From contig NZ_LYST01000051.1 in NCBI RefSeq assembly GCF_001693755.1, positions 43,076 to 107,075 on the forward strand: a stretch of 64,000 nt of DNA, in the 5' to 3' direction. Positions 1-8,853 of this stretch are shown here, in pieces. Below the pieces are notes generated by a model. That model did not search any database and was not told where the DNA came from. It saw only the letters and a program-made list of their open reading frames with translations. Position 1 is the stretch's first letter, and each line of letters opens with the position of its first letter. Both the position numbers and the translations under genes were made by a program. Source of the stretch: Gilliamella sp. wkB171. GTDB taxonomy: Bacteria; Pseudomonadota; Gammaproteobacteria; Enterobacterales; Orbaceae.

Positions 1-23
1 TCAGTAATAAAGGATAAAAGCAC

Positions 24-872
24 ATGAAAGTCGTTACCTCAATTGCTGATGTTCGCCATCAGGTTAAAGCTTGGCACTTAGCGGGTGAAACCATAGGTCT
101 TGTGCCTACGATGGGATATTTACATGAAGGTCATCAGAGTTTAATGGCTAGCGCTAAAAAAGATAATCAAAGAGTGATTGTCACTATATTTGTTAATCCC
201 ATGCAGTTTGGCCCTAAAGAGGACTTAGCTAGTTATCCACGTGATCTTGAGCGCGATAAAATCGCTTGTGAACAAATGGGCGTTGATTTAATCTTCGCCC
301 CCACTGCCGAAGAAATGTACACCCCTTGTTTTAATAGCTATGTTGATGTAAATGGTTTAACTGATGCGCTTTGTGGCGAAAAGCGGCCAGGTCACTTTAA
401 AGGTGTTTGCACCGTTGTGAGCAAATTATTCAATATCACTTGTCCCGATCGAGCTTATTTTGGACAAAAAGATGCGCAGCAATTAGCTGTTATTAAACAG
501 ATGGTAAGGGATTTAAATTTTGATATTGAAATTATTGGATGTCCGATTGTACGTGAAACAGATGGTTTAGCCAAAAGTTCACGAAATAGCTATTTATCTG
601 ACAATGAGCGCAAAGCAGCCGTTTGTCTTTATCAATCGATAGAACTTGCTAATACTATGATCGCTAAAGGAGAAAGATCAGTAGCGACAATTCATAGCGC
701 GATGCAATTACTTATTGAACAACAGTCACTTGCTAAAATTGATTATATTGAATTTGTCGATCTTTGTTCTTTAAAACCCGTATCGCAGTTAACACAAGAT
801 ACTCTGTGTGCATTAGCGGTATATGTTGGCAAAACTCGATTGATCGATAATTTTATTTATCATTTCCACTAA
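24..872 (+). CDS. panC: Pantothenate synthetase PanC
   Basis: Cytosolic ATP-dependent ligase joining pantoate and beta-alanine, the last step of pantothenate (coenzyme A precursor) synthesis. The 282-residue length matches the family (about 283). The nucleotide-binding motif PTMGYLHEGH is near residues 28-37, and the KSSRNSYLS motif that closes the active site is near residue 185. An AAGGA ribosome site lies just before the ATG. The usual partner panB would be upstream, outside the window. A strong terminator follows, so this is the last gene of its unit. Identification is firm from these motifs. Confidence 0.97.
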   Translation: MKVVTSIADVRHQVKAWHLAGETIGLVPTMGYLHEGHQSLMASAKKDNQRVIVTIFVNPMQFGPKEDLASYPRDLERDKIACEQMGVDLIFAPTAEEMYTPCFNSYVDVNGLTDALCGEKRPGHFKGVCTVVSKLFNITCPDRAYFGQKDAQQLAVIKQMVRDLNFDIEIIGCPIVRETDGLAKSSRNSYLSDNERKAAVCLYQSIELANTMIAKGERSVATIHSAMQLLIEQQSLAKIDYIEFVDLCSLKPVSQLTQDTLCALAVYVGKTRLIDNFIYHFH

Positions 873-893
873 AGCTTTTTTATATCTTTTATC

Positions 894-924
894 AAAACCG
901 TTTTATATCTAAAACGGTTTTTTT
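894..924 (+). terminator. Rho-independent terminator after panC
   Basis: An 11-bp perfect inverted repeat (AAAACCGTTTT / AAAACGGTTTT) around a 6-nt loop, running into a T tract, 22 nt after the panC stop. Confidence 0.85.
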
Positions 925-1075
925 GTTTTATCAGTAAATATAAATATTTTATATTAAGGCGTGATAACAGCGAATTAAATCATCGACTTTACTGCTTTGC
1001 TAATTTATTGTTATGTCATTTTACTGTAGAATAATAGCCATTTTTATGCCTTGAATTAGGATTGATGCCTTTATT

Positions 1076-3934
1076 ATGAAAAATACGACTTATAATCCAC
1101 AAGAAATCGAACAACCTATCTATCAACATTGGGAAAAAAGTGGTTACTTTAAGCCCAATGGTGACAAATCTCAGCCTAGCTATTGCATTGCTATTCCACC
1201 ACCAAACGTAACCGGTAGTTTGCATATGGGACATGCATTCCAACAGACCATTATGGATGCATTAATTCGCTATCACCGTATGCAAGGAAATAACACACTT
1301 TGGCAATCAGGAACTGACCATGCTGGTATTGCTACTCAAATGGTGGTAGAACGTAAAATTGCCGCTGAAGAAAATAAAACTCGTCATGATTATGGTCGAG
1401 ATGCCTTTATCGAAAAAATTTGGCAATGGAAAGCTGAATCAGGTGGAAGTATTACTAAGCAGATGAGACGTTTAGGGGATTCTGTTGATTGGGATCGTGA
1501 ACGTTTTACGATGGATGAAGGCCTTTCTAATGCAGTTAAAGAAGTGTTTGTAAGACTTTATCAAGAAGATCTAATTTATCGCGGTAAACGCTTAGTGAAT
1601 TGGGACCCAAAATTACGTACGGCAATTTCAGATCTTGAAGTTGAAAATCGTGAAGTTAAAGGTTCAATGTGGCATCTGCGCTACCCATTAGCGGATGATG
1701 CGAAAACGGCAGATGGTAAAGATTACCTCGTTGTCGCAACCACTCGTCCGGAAACACTATTTGGTGATACTGGTGTGGCGGTTAATCCAGAAGATCCTCG
1801 TTATAAAGATCTCATTGGTAAATTTGTTATATTACCTTTTGTCAATCGACGTATTCCTATTGTTGGCGATGAACATGCGGATATGACAAAAGGTACCGGT
1901 TGTGTAAAAATCACGCCAGCTCATGACTTTAATGACTATGAAGTAGGGCGTCGCCATCAATTACCGATGATAAATATCTTTACCTTTGATGGTGATATTC
2001 GCACACAAGCAGAAGTATTTGATACTAACGGCGAGCCAAGCACCGCTTACTCAACTGAGATTCCGACACAATTCCAAAATTTAGAACGCTTTGCTGCACG
2101 TAAAGCTGTTGTTGCTGCGTGTGAAGCTCAAGGTATTTTAGAAAAAATTGAACCACATGATCTTACCATTCCTTACGGCGATCGTGGTGGCGTGGTCATT
2201 GAACCAATGTTAACCGATCAATGGTATGTTCGCGCTAAAGTCTTAGCTGAACCAGCGATAGCAGCTGTAAAAAATGGCGATATTCAATTTGTACCTAAAC
2301 AGTATGAAAATATGTATTTTTCATGGATGAATGACATTCAAGATTGGTGTATTTCGCGACAATTATGGTGGGGACACCGAATTCCGGCTTGGTATGATAA
2401 TCAAGGTAATGTCTATGTTGGTCGTGATGAAGCTGAAGTTCGTCGTGAAAACGATCTATCTGCTGATATCGAATTATCACAAGATGATGATGTGCTTGAT
2501 ACTTGGTTCTCATCAGCACTTTGGACATTTTCAACCTTAGGTTGGCCAGAAAAGACCGATGATTTAGCGACTTTCCATCCAACTAATGTTCTTGTTACTG
2601 GTTTTGATATCATCTTCTTCTGGGTTGCAAGAATGATTATGATGACGATGCATTTCATCAAAGATGAAGATGGCAAACCTCAAGTACCTTTCAAAACCGT
2701 TTATGTAACTGGCTTGATTCGTGATGAAGAAGGGCAAAAAATGTCAAAATCTAAAGGGAATGTTATTGATCCTTTAGATATGATTGATGGAATATCACTT
2801 GCCGATTTATTAGAAAAACGTACTGGTAACATGATGCAACCGCAACTTGCTGAAAAAATTGCCAAACGTACTGAAAAACAGTTCCCTAATGGTATTGAAG
2901 CCCACGGTACTGATGCGCTACGTTTTACTTTAGCCGCACTGGCGTCAACTGGTCGTGATATCAATTGGGATCTCAAACGTTTAGAAGGTTATCGTAATTT
3001 CTGCAATAAACTATGGAATGCTAGCCGTTATGTATTAATGAACACTCAAGATCACGATTGTGGATTCAAAGGTGGTGATTTAGAGTATTCATTAGCGGAT
3101 AAATGGATCTTATCGGAATTTAATCAAACGGTGAAAACTTACCGCGAAGCATTCGATACTTACCGCTTCGATTTAGCGGCTAATATCTTATATGAATTTA
3201 CTTGGAATCAGTTCTGTGACTGGTATTTAGAGTTGACTAAATCAGTATTGGCAAATGGTGAGCAATCAGAGCAACGAGCAGCTCGTCATACGTTAGTGAC
3301 GATCCTTGAAGCACTCTTGCGTTTGGCTCATCCAATCATTCCATTTATAACTGAAGCTATTTGGCAAAGTGTCAAACCATTAATGGCCATCAACGCTGAT
3401 ACCATCATGTTACAACCAATGCCAGCCTTTGATAGCAAATTAGTCGATAATGAAGCGGTAGCTGATATCAATTGGATTAAAGATGCTGTTATTGCTGTTC
3501 GTAATATTCGTGCTGAAATGAATATCGCACCAAGCAAATCGTTACAATTATTGATCAGAAAAGCATCACCGACAGTGCATCGCATCATTGGTGACAATGT
3601 CACATTTATTGAGTCTTTAGCAAGATTATCCGAAATTGTTTTGCTAGATGAAGGTGAAGTAGGGCCATTATCAGTGACTAAATTAGTTGATGGTGCAGAA
3701 CTATTAATTCCAATGGCTGGACTAATTAATAAAGATGATGAACTAGCTCGTCTTGAAAAAGAAATCGCTCGTATTGAGGGGGAAATTGCACGTATCGACA
3801 ACAAACTTTCTAACGCTAGTTTTGTTGATAAGGCACCTGCCGCGGTAGTAGCTAAAGAGAAAGAGAAACAACAAGGCTATGTTGCTGATAAAGCAAAACT
3901 GCAAGAGCAGTATTTAGTAATTAAAAGTCTTTAG
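1076..3934 (+). CDS. valS: Valyl-tRNA synthetase ValS
   Basis: Class I aminoacyl-tRNA synthetase charging tRNA-Val. At 952 residues it is full length. The HIGH-type motif GSLHMGHAF is near residue 50 and KMSKSKGN near residue 555. Between them lies the editing (CP1) domain that hydrolyses mischarged Thr-tRNA, and the C-terminus is the Leu/Glu/Ile-rich coiled coil typical of ValS. The start [13 protein letters not shown] aligns with the known enterobacterial N-terminus. In many relatives valS follows holC and pepA, but here it follows panC and ends in its own terminator. Confidence 0.98.
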   Translation: MKNTTYNPQEIEQPIYQHWEKSGYFKPNGDKSQPSYCIAIPPPNVTGSLHMGHAFQQTIMDALIRYHRMQGNNTLWQSGTDHAGIATQMVVERKIAAEENKTRHDYGRDAFIEKIWQWKAESGGSITKQMRRLGDSVDWDRERFTMDEGLSNAVKEVFVRLYQEDLIYRGKRLVNWDPKLRTAISDLEVENREVKGSMWHLRYPLADDAKTADGKDYLVVATTRPETLFGDTGVAVNPEDPRYKDLIGKFVILPFVNRRIPIVGDEHADMTKGTGCVKITPAHDFNDYEVGRRHQLPMINIFTFDGDIRTQAEVFDTNGEPSTAYSTEIPTQFQNLERFAARKAVVAACEAQGILEKIEPHDLTIPYGDRGGVVIEPMLTDQWYVRAKVLAEPAIAAVKNGDIQFVPKQYENMYFSWMNDIQDWCISRQLWWGHRIPAWYDNQGNVYVGRDEAEVRRENDLSADIELSQDDDVLDTWFSSALWTFSTLGWPEKTDDLATFHPTNVLVTGFDIIFFWVARMIMMTMHFIKDEDGKPQVPFKTVYVTGLIRDEEGQKMSKSKGNVIDPLDMIDGISLADLLEKRTGNMMQPQLAEKIAKRTEKQFPNGIEAHGTDALRFTLAALASTGRDINWDLKRLEGYRNFCNKLWNASRYVLMNTQDHDCGFKGGDLEYSLADKWILSEFNQTVKTYREAFDTYRFDLAANILYEFTWNQFCDWYLELTKSVLANGEQSEQRAARHTLVTILEALLRLAHPIIPFITEAIWQSVKPLMAINADTIMLQPMPAFDSKLVDNEAVADINWIKDAVIAVRNIRAEMNIAPSKSLQLLIRKASPTVHRIIGDNVTFIESLARLSEIVLLDEGEVGPLSVTKLVDGAELLIPMAGLINKDDELARLEKEIARIEGEIARIDNKLSNASFVDKAPAAVVAKEKEKQQGYVADKAKLQEQYLVIKSL

Positions 3935-3940
3935 TTTGTA

Positions 3941-3970
3941 AAAAAACTCTCGTGACAACGAGAGTTTTTT
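3941..3970. terminator. Bidirectional terminator between valS and ompW
   Basis: A 12-bp perfect stem (AAAAAACTCTCG / CGAGAGTTTTTT) with a 6-nt loop. A-run and T-run flanks let it stop both converging genes. Confidence 0.88.
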
Positions 3971-3985
3971 ATCGACCTAACAATA

Positions 3986-4657
3986 TTAGAACTTATAACC
4001 AACACCAATCATAGCAACCCATGGATCAAGTTTATAATTGGCCGTTACTTTGGTATCACCTAAATGAGTTTTAGCTTTAGTTTCAATATCGATATAACGT
4101 AATTGAGCATTTATAAGCCAATTTTCAGTAATGTTATAATCAGCACCAACTTGCGCAGCTAATCCCCAAGAGCTATCCAAATCTAAACCATGAAAACCTG
4201 CATTTTTAGCATCACCACTCAGTTTTTCGTCAAAGAAGAAAGTATAGTTAACGCCTAATCCTACATAAGGTTGGAAATCATAACTTGAATCAAGTGGGTA
4301 AAATACAGCACTTAATGTTGGCGGTAAGTGCTTAATTTTACCCAGATGAGCACCCGCTAAACCAGTAGAGTTACCCCCTCCAAGTTTTACACGATGACTA
4401 AATGGGGTTGCAGCGAGTAGTTCAATACCAAGATTATCAGTCACCATATATTGAAAGTTTAAACCAAGCTGTGTGTCCTTATCTGCCTTAGCCTTTAAAT
4501 CACTTTTGGCTCCGCCTACTTTAACATGATCACTTGAATCCTTTGGGTGAACGTAAACAGGACCACCACGGACGATGATTTCATTTGCATGATGTGCATA
4601 AGCCATAGAACTTGCTAAACCCATTGACATGAGCATTGCAATAGAAGATATTTTCAT
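3986..4657 (-). CDS. ompW: OmpW-family outer-membrane beta-barrel protein
   Basis: 223 residues with a Sec signal peptide (Lys, hydrophobic core, AYA-H cleavage near residue 21). The mature chain of alternating strands ends in an aromatic (GYKF), the usual signature for barrel insertion by BamA. The segments beginning IIVRGGPVYVHP and YDFQPYVGLGVNYTFF match OmpW, an eight-stranded barrel with a hydrophobic channel for small molecules. A textbook GGAGG lies 7 nt before the ATG. The gene is monocistronic, convergent with valS. The actual substrate cannot be read from the sequence. Confidence 0.9.
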   Translation of the reverse strand: MKISSIAMLMSMGLASSMAYAHHANEIIVRGGPVYVHPKDSSDHVKVGGAKSDLKAKADKDTQLGLNFQYMVTDNLGIELLAATPFSHRVKLGGGNSTGLAGAHLGKIKHLPPTLSAVFYPLDSSYDFQPYVGLGVNYTFFFDEKLSGDAKNAGFHGLDLDSSWGLAAQVGADYNITENWLINAQLRYIDIETKAKTHLGDTKVTANYKLDPWVAMIGVGYKF

Positions 4658-4895
4658 TTTTGCCTCCTCGTTTTACTTCTAATCCATAATTTATAAATAT
4701 GCAAAAAAATGGAATTTTAATTAATGTTTTTCAGATTTTATGTCTAAAATTATTTTATTAGTATAACTCTTTTAATATTAAAAAAATATCATAATAAATT
4801 TGATAATTCTGCAATTTGGTTCACATTTTAAAAAAATGCCAATCATAATTTGCATTGTTTATTAAGTTTATATACAATAGCTCGCATTCTTTCGT

Positions 4896-4971
4896 GGGTT
4901 GTTAGCTCAGTCGGTAGAGCAGTTGACTCTTAATCAATTGGTCGCGGGTTCGATCCCCTCACAACCCACCA
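4896..4971 (+). tRNA. tRNA-Lys, anticodon CTT
   Basis: 76 nt including the encoded CCA. The acceptor pair GGGTTGT/ACAACCC is perfect, the D arm is AGCTCAG...GAGC, the anticodon loop is CTCTTAA (anticodon CTT) and the T arm contains GGTTCGATCCC. The sequence is close to enterobacterial tRNA-Lys(UUU) but decodes AAG. Its 3' half is the apparent attachment site of the prophage relic whose integrase starts 25 nt downstream. Confidence 0.97.
4952..4971 (+). other. Prophage attachment core (attL) within tRNA-Lys
   Basis: The last 20 nt of the tRNA directly abut the integrase relic. The segment GATCCCCTCA (4952-4961) recurs exactly at 11135-11144, followed there by a degenerate copy of the CCA end. 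Integration into a tRNA 3' end next to the int gene is the classic arrangement. The exact crossover cannot be fixed from one sequence. Confidence 0.6.
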
Positions 4972-4995
4972 TTAACAATATGATTTTTAACGGTT

Positions 4996-6029
4996 TTAAG
5001 CAGTTTTTGATTCTGTGCCGAAAAAGTCAATTGTGCTTTGTGACGTAAATGTGACATTGTTTGCAAACTCTAACATGTGATCAGCATTCAAGTGGGCGTA
5101 TTTATTCACCATTTCTAACGTTTCCCATCCGCCAAGATTTTTTAACGTATAGAGTGGTGTACCCGCTTGAACATGCCAGCTGGCCCAAGTATGCCTCAAA
5201 TCATGAAAATGAAAATTTTCAATACCTGATAATTCACATGCATCACTAAAGTCACGACGATCAATATCATAAACACGTTTTTGAGTTGATCTTGTAAAAA
5301 CAAACTCGCAATTGTTTTTAAATCTCAATTTTCGTATTAATTCAATCGCATCGTGATTTAACAACAAAGCTCTCGCTTTACCCGATTTGGCATTGTCATT
5401 TGTTACAGTAGCTACACGATTAACTAGATCAACGTTATTCCATGTTAGCGTAAATATCTCACTCATTCGTGCACCTGTGGATAATGCAAAAAAACAAACA
5501 TCTTTCATCCATTGCAAACGCAGGTTCTGAATTAGAAGAGCTGCCTTTTCTTTTGTTATCCATCTTACTCTAACTTTAGGCTCTTTAACTCTTGAACAAA
5601 CGGCACAGAATCGATCCAATCTAACTTATATGCTAAAGAGAACATCCGCATAATATCAGCTCGATATCTGTTTATTGTTGCGTTAGAAACTTTTTTACAC
5701 GTTTTTTCAACTATAACTGGCAATGATTTTAGTATTTCCTCACCAGTTATAAATGAAAGTTCACGACCTGAAAATTTTGATAAAAAGTATTCAGCTCGCG
5801 CTTGTTTCACACTAAAGCTTTTTTGCTCTTTACCATCTTTTAAAAATAAAATAACCACTTCTTCAAATAGCCGTTGCGGTTTTTTATTTAATTTCACAGT
5901 ATCCCATAATTCAGCTTTTAGCCTGTCATGATACTTTAACGCTAGCCTTTTGTCTGTCCTGCCAGTAGATTACCTAATTCTTCCGCCATCTGGAGTTACG
6001 CTGATTGTTACTGCTTTACGATTTCCCAT
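4996..6029 (-). pseudogene. Phage tyrosine-recombinase integrase, broken by a stop codon and a frameshift
   Basis: Read from ATG 6029 (AAGGA 7 nt upstream) the gene gives MGNRKAVTISVTPDGGRIR, an in-frame TAA (5970-5972), then STGRTDKRLA and on through the SAM-like core-binding domain. About 15 residues before the catalytic domain the frame shifts by one base near 5577-5585: EL-K/S continues as KEPKVRVRW in the next frame, as if one A of an A run were lost. Restoring one base gives exactly 344 codons. The catalytic half is intact: Arg in STGARMSEI, HDLRHTWASW, GGWETLEMV and the Tyr in NKYAHL. A GTG at 5897 and an ATG at 5619 could make fragments, but neither is a whole enzyme. Confidence 0.88.
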
Positions 6030-6045
6030 AATTAATCCTTGAGTT

Positions 6046-6231
6046 TCAAACTTGTATTGCTTTATTTTCAGAATCTTTTTCACTGCCTCTTGCGTTACAT
6101 TTATAACAAACGACAGCATTGTAAATGCCTCGTTGTTCCTCTGGAACAATCTTATTAAATCTATAATCAACATCATCAATAAATAAATTTGTGCTAGCAC
6201 AAAACGGGCAGGGTTTTAATTGTTTAGTCAT
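6046..6231 (-). CDS. Lar-family restriction alleviation-like zinc-ribbon protein
   Basis: 61 residues. An N-terminal CPFC knuckle (residues 8-11) and a second CYKC knuckle near residue 42 form the four-cysteine zinc ribbon of the Lar/YkgJ-like restriction alleviation family. These are short phage and prophage proteins, some of which soften host type I restriction. The gene lies between the integrase (16 nt downstream) and a tiny upstream gene whose stop overlaps its ATG (ATGACTAA), so it is translationally coupled. The family call rests on the CPFC/CYKC pattern, size and phage context; activity is unproven. Confidence 0.7.
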   Translation of the reverse strand: MTKQLKPCPFCASTNLFIDDVDYRFNKIVPEEQRGIYNAVVCYKCNARGSEKDSENKAIQV

Positions 6232-6361
6232 GTTTATTTCCTTTGGATAGTGCTTTACTGATATGAGCCTTAACTTCTTTCATTGTTTGAAATGAATCGT
6301 AATCAGCGCAAGGTGTTTGATAGTCCTGTTCACTTTTATAAACAAGATAACCATAATTTAT
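6224..6361 (-). CDS. Small phage protein, no standard start codon
   Basis: A 45-residue open frame with clean coding character (INYGYLVYKSEQDYQTP, then C-terminal SKALSKGNKHD) lies between two accepted small genes. It overlaps the stop of the gene before and the ATG of the Lar-like gene after. The upstream gene closes the frame with TGA, leaving ATA at 6361-6359 as the only codon in the expected start position. Either an ATA start is used or a former ATG has mutated. No function is recognised. The overlaps on both sides are the best evidence that it is or was a gene. Confidence 0.45.
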   Translation of the reverse strand: MNYGYLVYKSEQDYQTPCADYDSFQTMKEVKAHISKALSKGNKHD

Positions 6362-6540
6362 TCATCTTCTATATATATTCCGCTATCTACGAGGCTCGGG
6401 AGACAAGCATTAATTAGTTCTTGCTGGTATGCGTCCTTATCTTTTACTACTTCATATTCAGCTTTGTTAATTTCGATTTTTCCTTCATTTCTTAATGAGC
6501 CAATCCGCGCATATACAACAAACGTTATTTTGTCTGACAT
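6358..6540 (-). CDS. Hypothetical phage protein
   Basis: 60 residues, acidic, beginning MSDKITFVVYARIGSL, with no cysteines or membrane segment. Its pattern (short beta-prone N-terminus, then an amphipathic helix rich in Asp/Glu) resembles small lambdoid left-arm proteins, but I cannot name a family. It heads a tight run of overlapping genes toward the integrase, with its stop sharing bases with the next frame. The ribosome site is weak (GGTAAC about 4 nt before the ATG). Confidence 0.55.
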   Translation of the reverse strand: MSDKITFVVYARIGSLRNEGKIEINKAEYEVVKDKDAYQQELINACLPSLVDSGIYIEDE

Positions 6541-6622
6541 ATTGTTACCAATAGTTATTTAGATAATAGTAATCGCACACTAAATAATCAGCGTGAGAAT
6601 TGAGTTAATTAAAAAAGGGGAG

Positions 6623-6745
6623 TTATTTGTCGAGGAAGATTTGAACTTTTAGGGGGTTAACCACTACGTGACCTGTATTCCAAGAGACTAATTGATTGTT
6701 TTTCAAATCAAGCATGGTCGGAAATGAAAAACTTGTCATTTTCAT
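6623..6745 (-). CDS. Hypothetical 40-residue phage protein
   Basis: A short open frame beginning MKMTSFSFPTMLDLKN and ending LKVQIFLDK, with a strong AGGGAG ribosome site 7 nt upstream of the ATG. It is on the strand of the other left-arm genes, in the gap between the DUF4145 locus and the int-proximal cluster. Nothing in it identifies a function. The good ribosome site and natural codon use support translation. Confidence 0.45.
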   Translation of the reverse strand: MKMTSFSFPTMLDLKNNQLVSWNTGHVVVNPLKVQIFLDK

Positions 6746-6940
6746 AAATACGCTCCCTTTGAATAAAAAGATATCCCCGACACTTAAATTATCTAATTGA
6801 ACTTTTTTTCTTATAAAAAGCTAATTCATTAATTTTTACTAAAATTACTCCGTATGCGTAATAAATAATCATTGTGTTATTTGATTTAAAATTAATAGGA
6901 TAGGGTGGATATCAAACGAGTTATTAACAGATATTGGGGA

Positions 6941-7123
6941 TTAAATTATATTATGTTTAAGTTTTTTATTTTGCTCTATCAATTTACCAATCATTGAGGC
7001 AACAAGTGATAGTTGTTGCTCTTTATTACATGAATTATATAATTGAAACAAGTCTAATTCTGGGTGTTGATGATTGCTTAGAATTGTTTCAATCTTATTT
7101 AAATATGGAGTTAAATTTTCCAT
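6941..7123 (-). CDS. Hypothetical phage protein, start codon interlocked with divergent gene
   Basis: 60 residues starting MENLTPYLNKIETILS, mostly helical (heptad-like Leu/Ile spacing), ending in a Lys-rich tail. The start at 7123 is chosen because AAGGAAA lies 6 nt upstream. Longer extensions would run antisense inside the neighbour and lack a ribosome site. Its ATG shares two bases with the ATG of the gene on the other strand (CATG). No family is recognised. Confidence 0.5.
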   Translation of the reverse strand: MENLTPYLNKIETILSNHQHPELDLFQLYNSCNKEQQLSLVASMIGKLIEQNKKLKHNII

Positions 7124-7802
7124 GACTATTTCCTTAACTGAATTTACTTGTCCGCATTGCTTAAGAGAAAATGCGACAATGGAAGATTGTGGGTTATTTG
7201 TTAAGCCTATTAACACTAATTTAATTTCTTTAGTTTTTACATGTAAAAGTTGTGAACATTCCATCATCATTGAGGTGGATGATAAAGCTTCCGCTTATTA
7301 TTGGGATGTAGCTGAAAATAATAGAAACTCTTCTTTAAAGATACGCGATAGTTTATTAGAAGGTCCACGTGGTTGGGTTGGCCGAGCTTTATTTATATAT
7401 CCAGTACCAGAAGAGCAAACAATCCCAGAATATTTATCTGAAATTGTTTCTAAAAATTTGAGGGAAGCTAAAGAACTTTTTCAGAGAAATTATTTTAACC
7501 AATCAGGTATGACTTCTCGTAGAGTTATTGATTTAGCAACCAAAGAATTATTACCAGAGCATAAAGGGCAACTCAATGGTCGAATTAAACAACTTTTAGA
7601 AAAAGGTGTTATAACAAAACAGTTATCAGATTGGGCTGACATAATAAGGCTTGATGGTAACTCAGCTATCCATGATTATGATGATTTTAGTGAGGAAGAA
7701 GCAAGACAATTATTAGATTTCACTGAAATGTTCTTAATGTATGCTTTTACTTTGCCAAAGATGGTTGAAATCAAACGGGAATCTCCGAATGAAAATAATT
7801 AA
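7122..7802 (+). CDS. DUF4145-type protein, probable prophage cargo gene
   Basis: 226 residues. The N-terminus has a zinc-ribbon pattern (CPHC near residue 10, CKSC near residue 46). The C-terminal all-helical half (SRRVIDLATKELL, ...LDGNSAIHDYDDFSEEEA) matches the DUF4145 family, whose helical domain is HEPN-like and often sits in accessory or defence loci. The gene is opposite in orientation to the surrounding prophage genes, as expected of a cargo (moron) gene with its own promoter. A start at 7122 puts a GGAG 11 nt upstream; a start further upstream would overlap the divergent gene. Molecular function is unknown. Confidence 0.65.
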   Translation: MTISLTEFTCPHCLRENATMEDCGLFVKPINTNLISLVFTCKSCEHSIIIEVDDKASAYYWDVAENNRNSSLKIRDSLLEGPRGWVGRALFIYPVPEEQTIPEYLSEIVSKNLREAKELFQRNYFNQSGMTSRRVIDLATKELLPEHKGQLNGRIKQLLEKGVITKQLSDWADIIRLDGNSAIHDYDDFSEEEARQLLDFTEMFLMYAFTLPKMVEIKRESPNENN

Positions 7803-7826
7803 CTAAACAATACAAGCCGATTACAA

Positions 7827-8225
7827 CTAGAATTGTATTCCGTCGTCTATAAAATCTTCGGTCTGGGGTTGTGTTGGCCGTTTAACTGGGGCAGGTTGTT
7901 GCTATTGCTGATTGTTGCCTTTTCGTTGTAATTGAACTTAATTTACTATAATTGTAGGGCTTGACCGTTTAACTCCGTCTTTTTCCCATTCTTCAGTAAC
8001 ATATTCACCATTAACAGTTACCAGATCACCTTTTTTTATATACGGTTGTAATCCTTCTGCCGTCTTCCCAAATACGCGACAAGTAAGCCAACTTGTTTTT
8101 TCGTGTTCACCGTATCCTTGTGTTACAGCTATACTAAAACTCGCTATATTCTTGCCATTCTGCGTTACACGTAATTCACAATCTTTTCCTACATTGCCAG
8201 ATACGTTAATACTATTAATTGCCAT
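7827..8225 (-). pseudogene. ssb: Phage single-stranded DNA-binding protein, interrupted by two in-frame stops
   Basis: From ATG 8225, MAINSINVSGNVGKD begins an OB-fold SSB (WLTCRVFGKTAEGLQPYI near residues 45-62). The frame stops at TAA 7938-7940, where the family usually has Glu (TIIVNE-V). It then runs on in the same frame through a Gln/Pro-rich linker, is stopped again by TAG 7902-7904 inside a Gln run, and still ends in the acidic tail DFIDDGIQF, the SSB hallmark that recruits partner proteins. Undisrupted it would be 132 residues. A truncated OB fold could still be made but would lack the tail. Confidence 0.85.
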
Positions 8226-8853
8226 TTTCTTGCTCCAGTTGTTTAATTTGGTCATCAAGCTCTTGCAGAAATTTAATAACTTCCATTTCGATTTCTTGAG
8301 CTAAATTTTCGTAATAATTAATGCGGACACATTTGTAACTTAAATTGTCGGGTAATCTATCGTCATAACTCACAAAATCACACCATTTTCGATCCGTACA
8401 CATCATTCGCCATTGCATTTGTAATATGTATTCTCGTTTTGGTTTTAGTGACTGAATGAATTCTAAATGTGTCCATGTGTTAGGGCATTTTATTTCGATT
8501 AGCCAGTCGTCATTTACTAATCCGTCAGGGCTAACACCAGCATTTTCGATTGTGGGGTGGGGAATAAATCCCACTTCCGTAACGGTTACATCAAATTGGT
8601 TCAATACATATAGCTCTCTGGCTGTTGGCTCCAATTTGGTGCCACGATGCATGGCTGTATTAGTGTATGATTCGGCAGGCGTTTCAGTTAATCGCTCACA
8701 AATTAGTTGAGCCATGTAATTTTGGTGAGAAGCTGAATAACCACTTTTAGTTTTCACCATTACGTCACTAATTCGACTAGCGGTAACTTTTCCTAGTCTT
8801 ATCATGAACCATTCATCGCTACGTTGTTCAACTTCATTTAAAAGGGTTGCCAT
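8215..8853 (-). CDS. YqaJ/lambda-type 5'-3' exonuclease (Red alpha-like)
   Basis: 212 residues of the PD-(D/E)XK nuclease family that resects double-stranded DNA ends for phage recombination. The core is visible: an N-terminal QRSDEWFMIRLGKVTAS, the central Asp in GVSPDGLV near residue 108, and EIKCP (Glu-x-Lys) near residue 120. It overlaps the bet gene by 20 nt and the ssb start by 11 nt, so the three form one recombination cassette. The frame is intact, unlike its neighbours. Confidence 0.88.
   Translation of the reverse strand: MATLLNEVEQRSDEWFMIRLGKVTASRISDVMVKTKSGYSASHQNYMAQLICERLTETPAESYTNTAMHRGTKLEPTARELYVLNQFDVTVTEVGFIPHPTIENAGVSPDGLVNDDWLIEIKCPNTWTHLEFIQSLKPKREYILQMQWRMMCTDRKWCDFVSYDDRLPDNLSYKCVRINYYENLAQEIEMEVIKFLQELDDQIKQLEQENGN

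Noticed and set aside
1016..1243. Minus-strand frame across the valS start
   Set aside because: Antisense to valS and its promoter, with no family pattern or ribosome site.
3328..3804. Minus-strand frame of 158 codons inside valS
   Set aside because: Shadow of a well-identified gene; Ser/Ile-rich artefact of reading the coiled-coil region backwards.
4996..8225. Genetic-code change or programmed stop read-through as an explanation for in-frame stops
   Set aside because: All core genes use TAA, TAG and TGA as normal stops and the breaks are confined to prophage relics, so decay is simpler.
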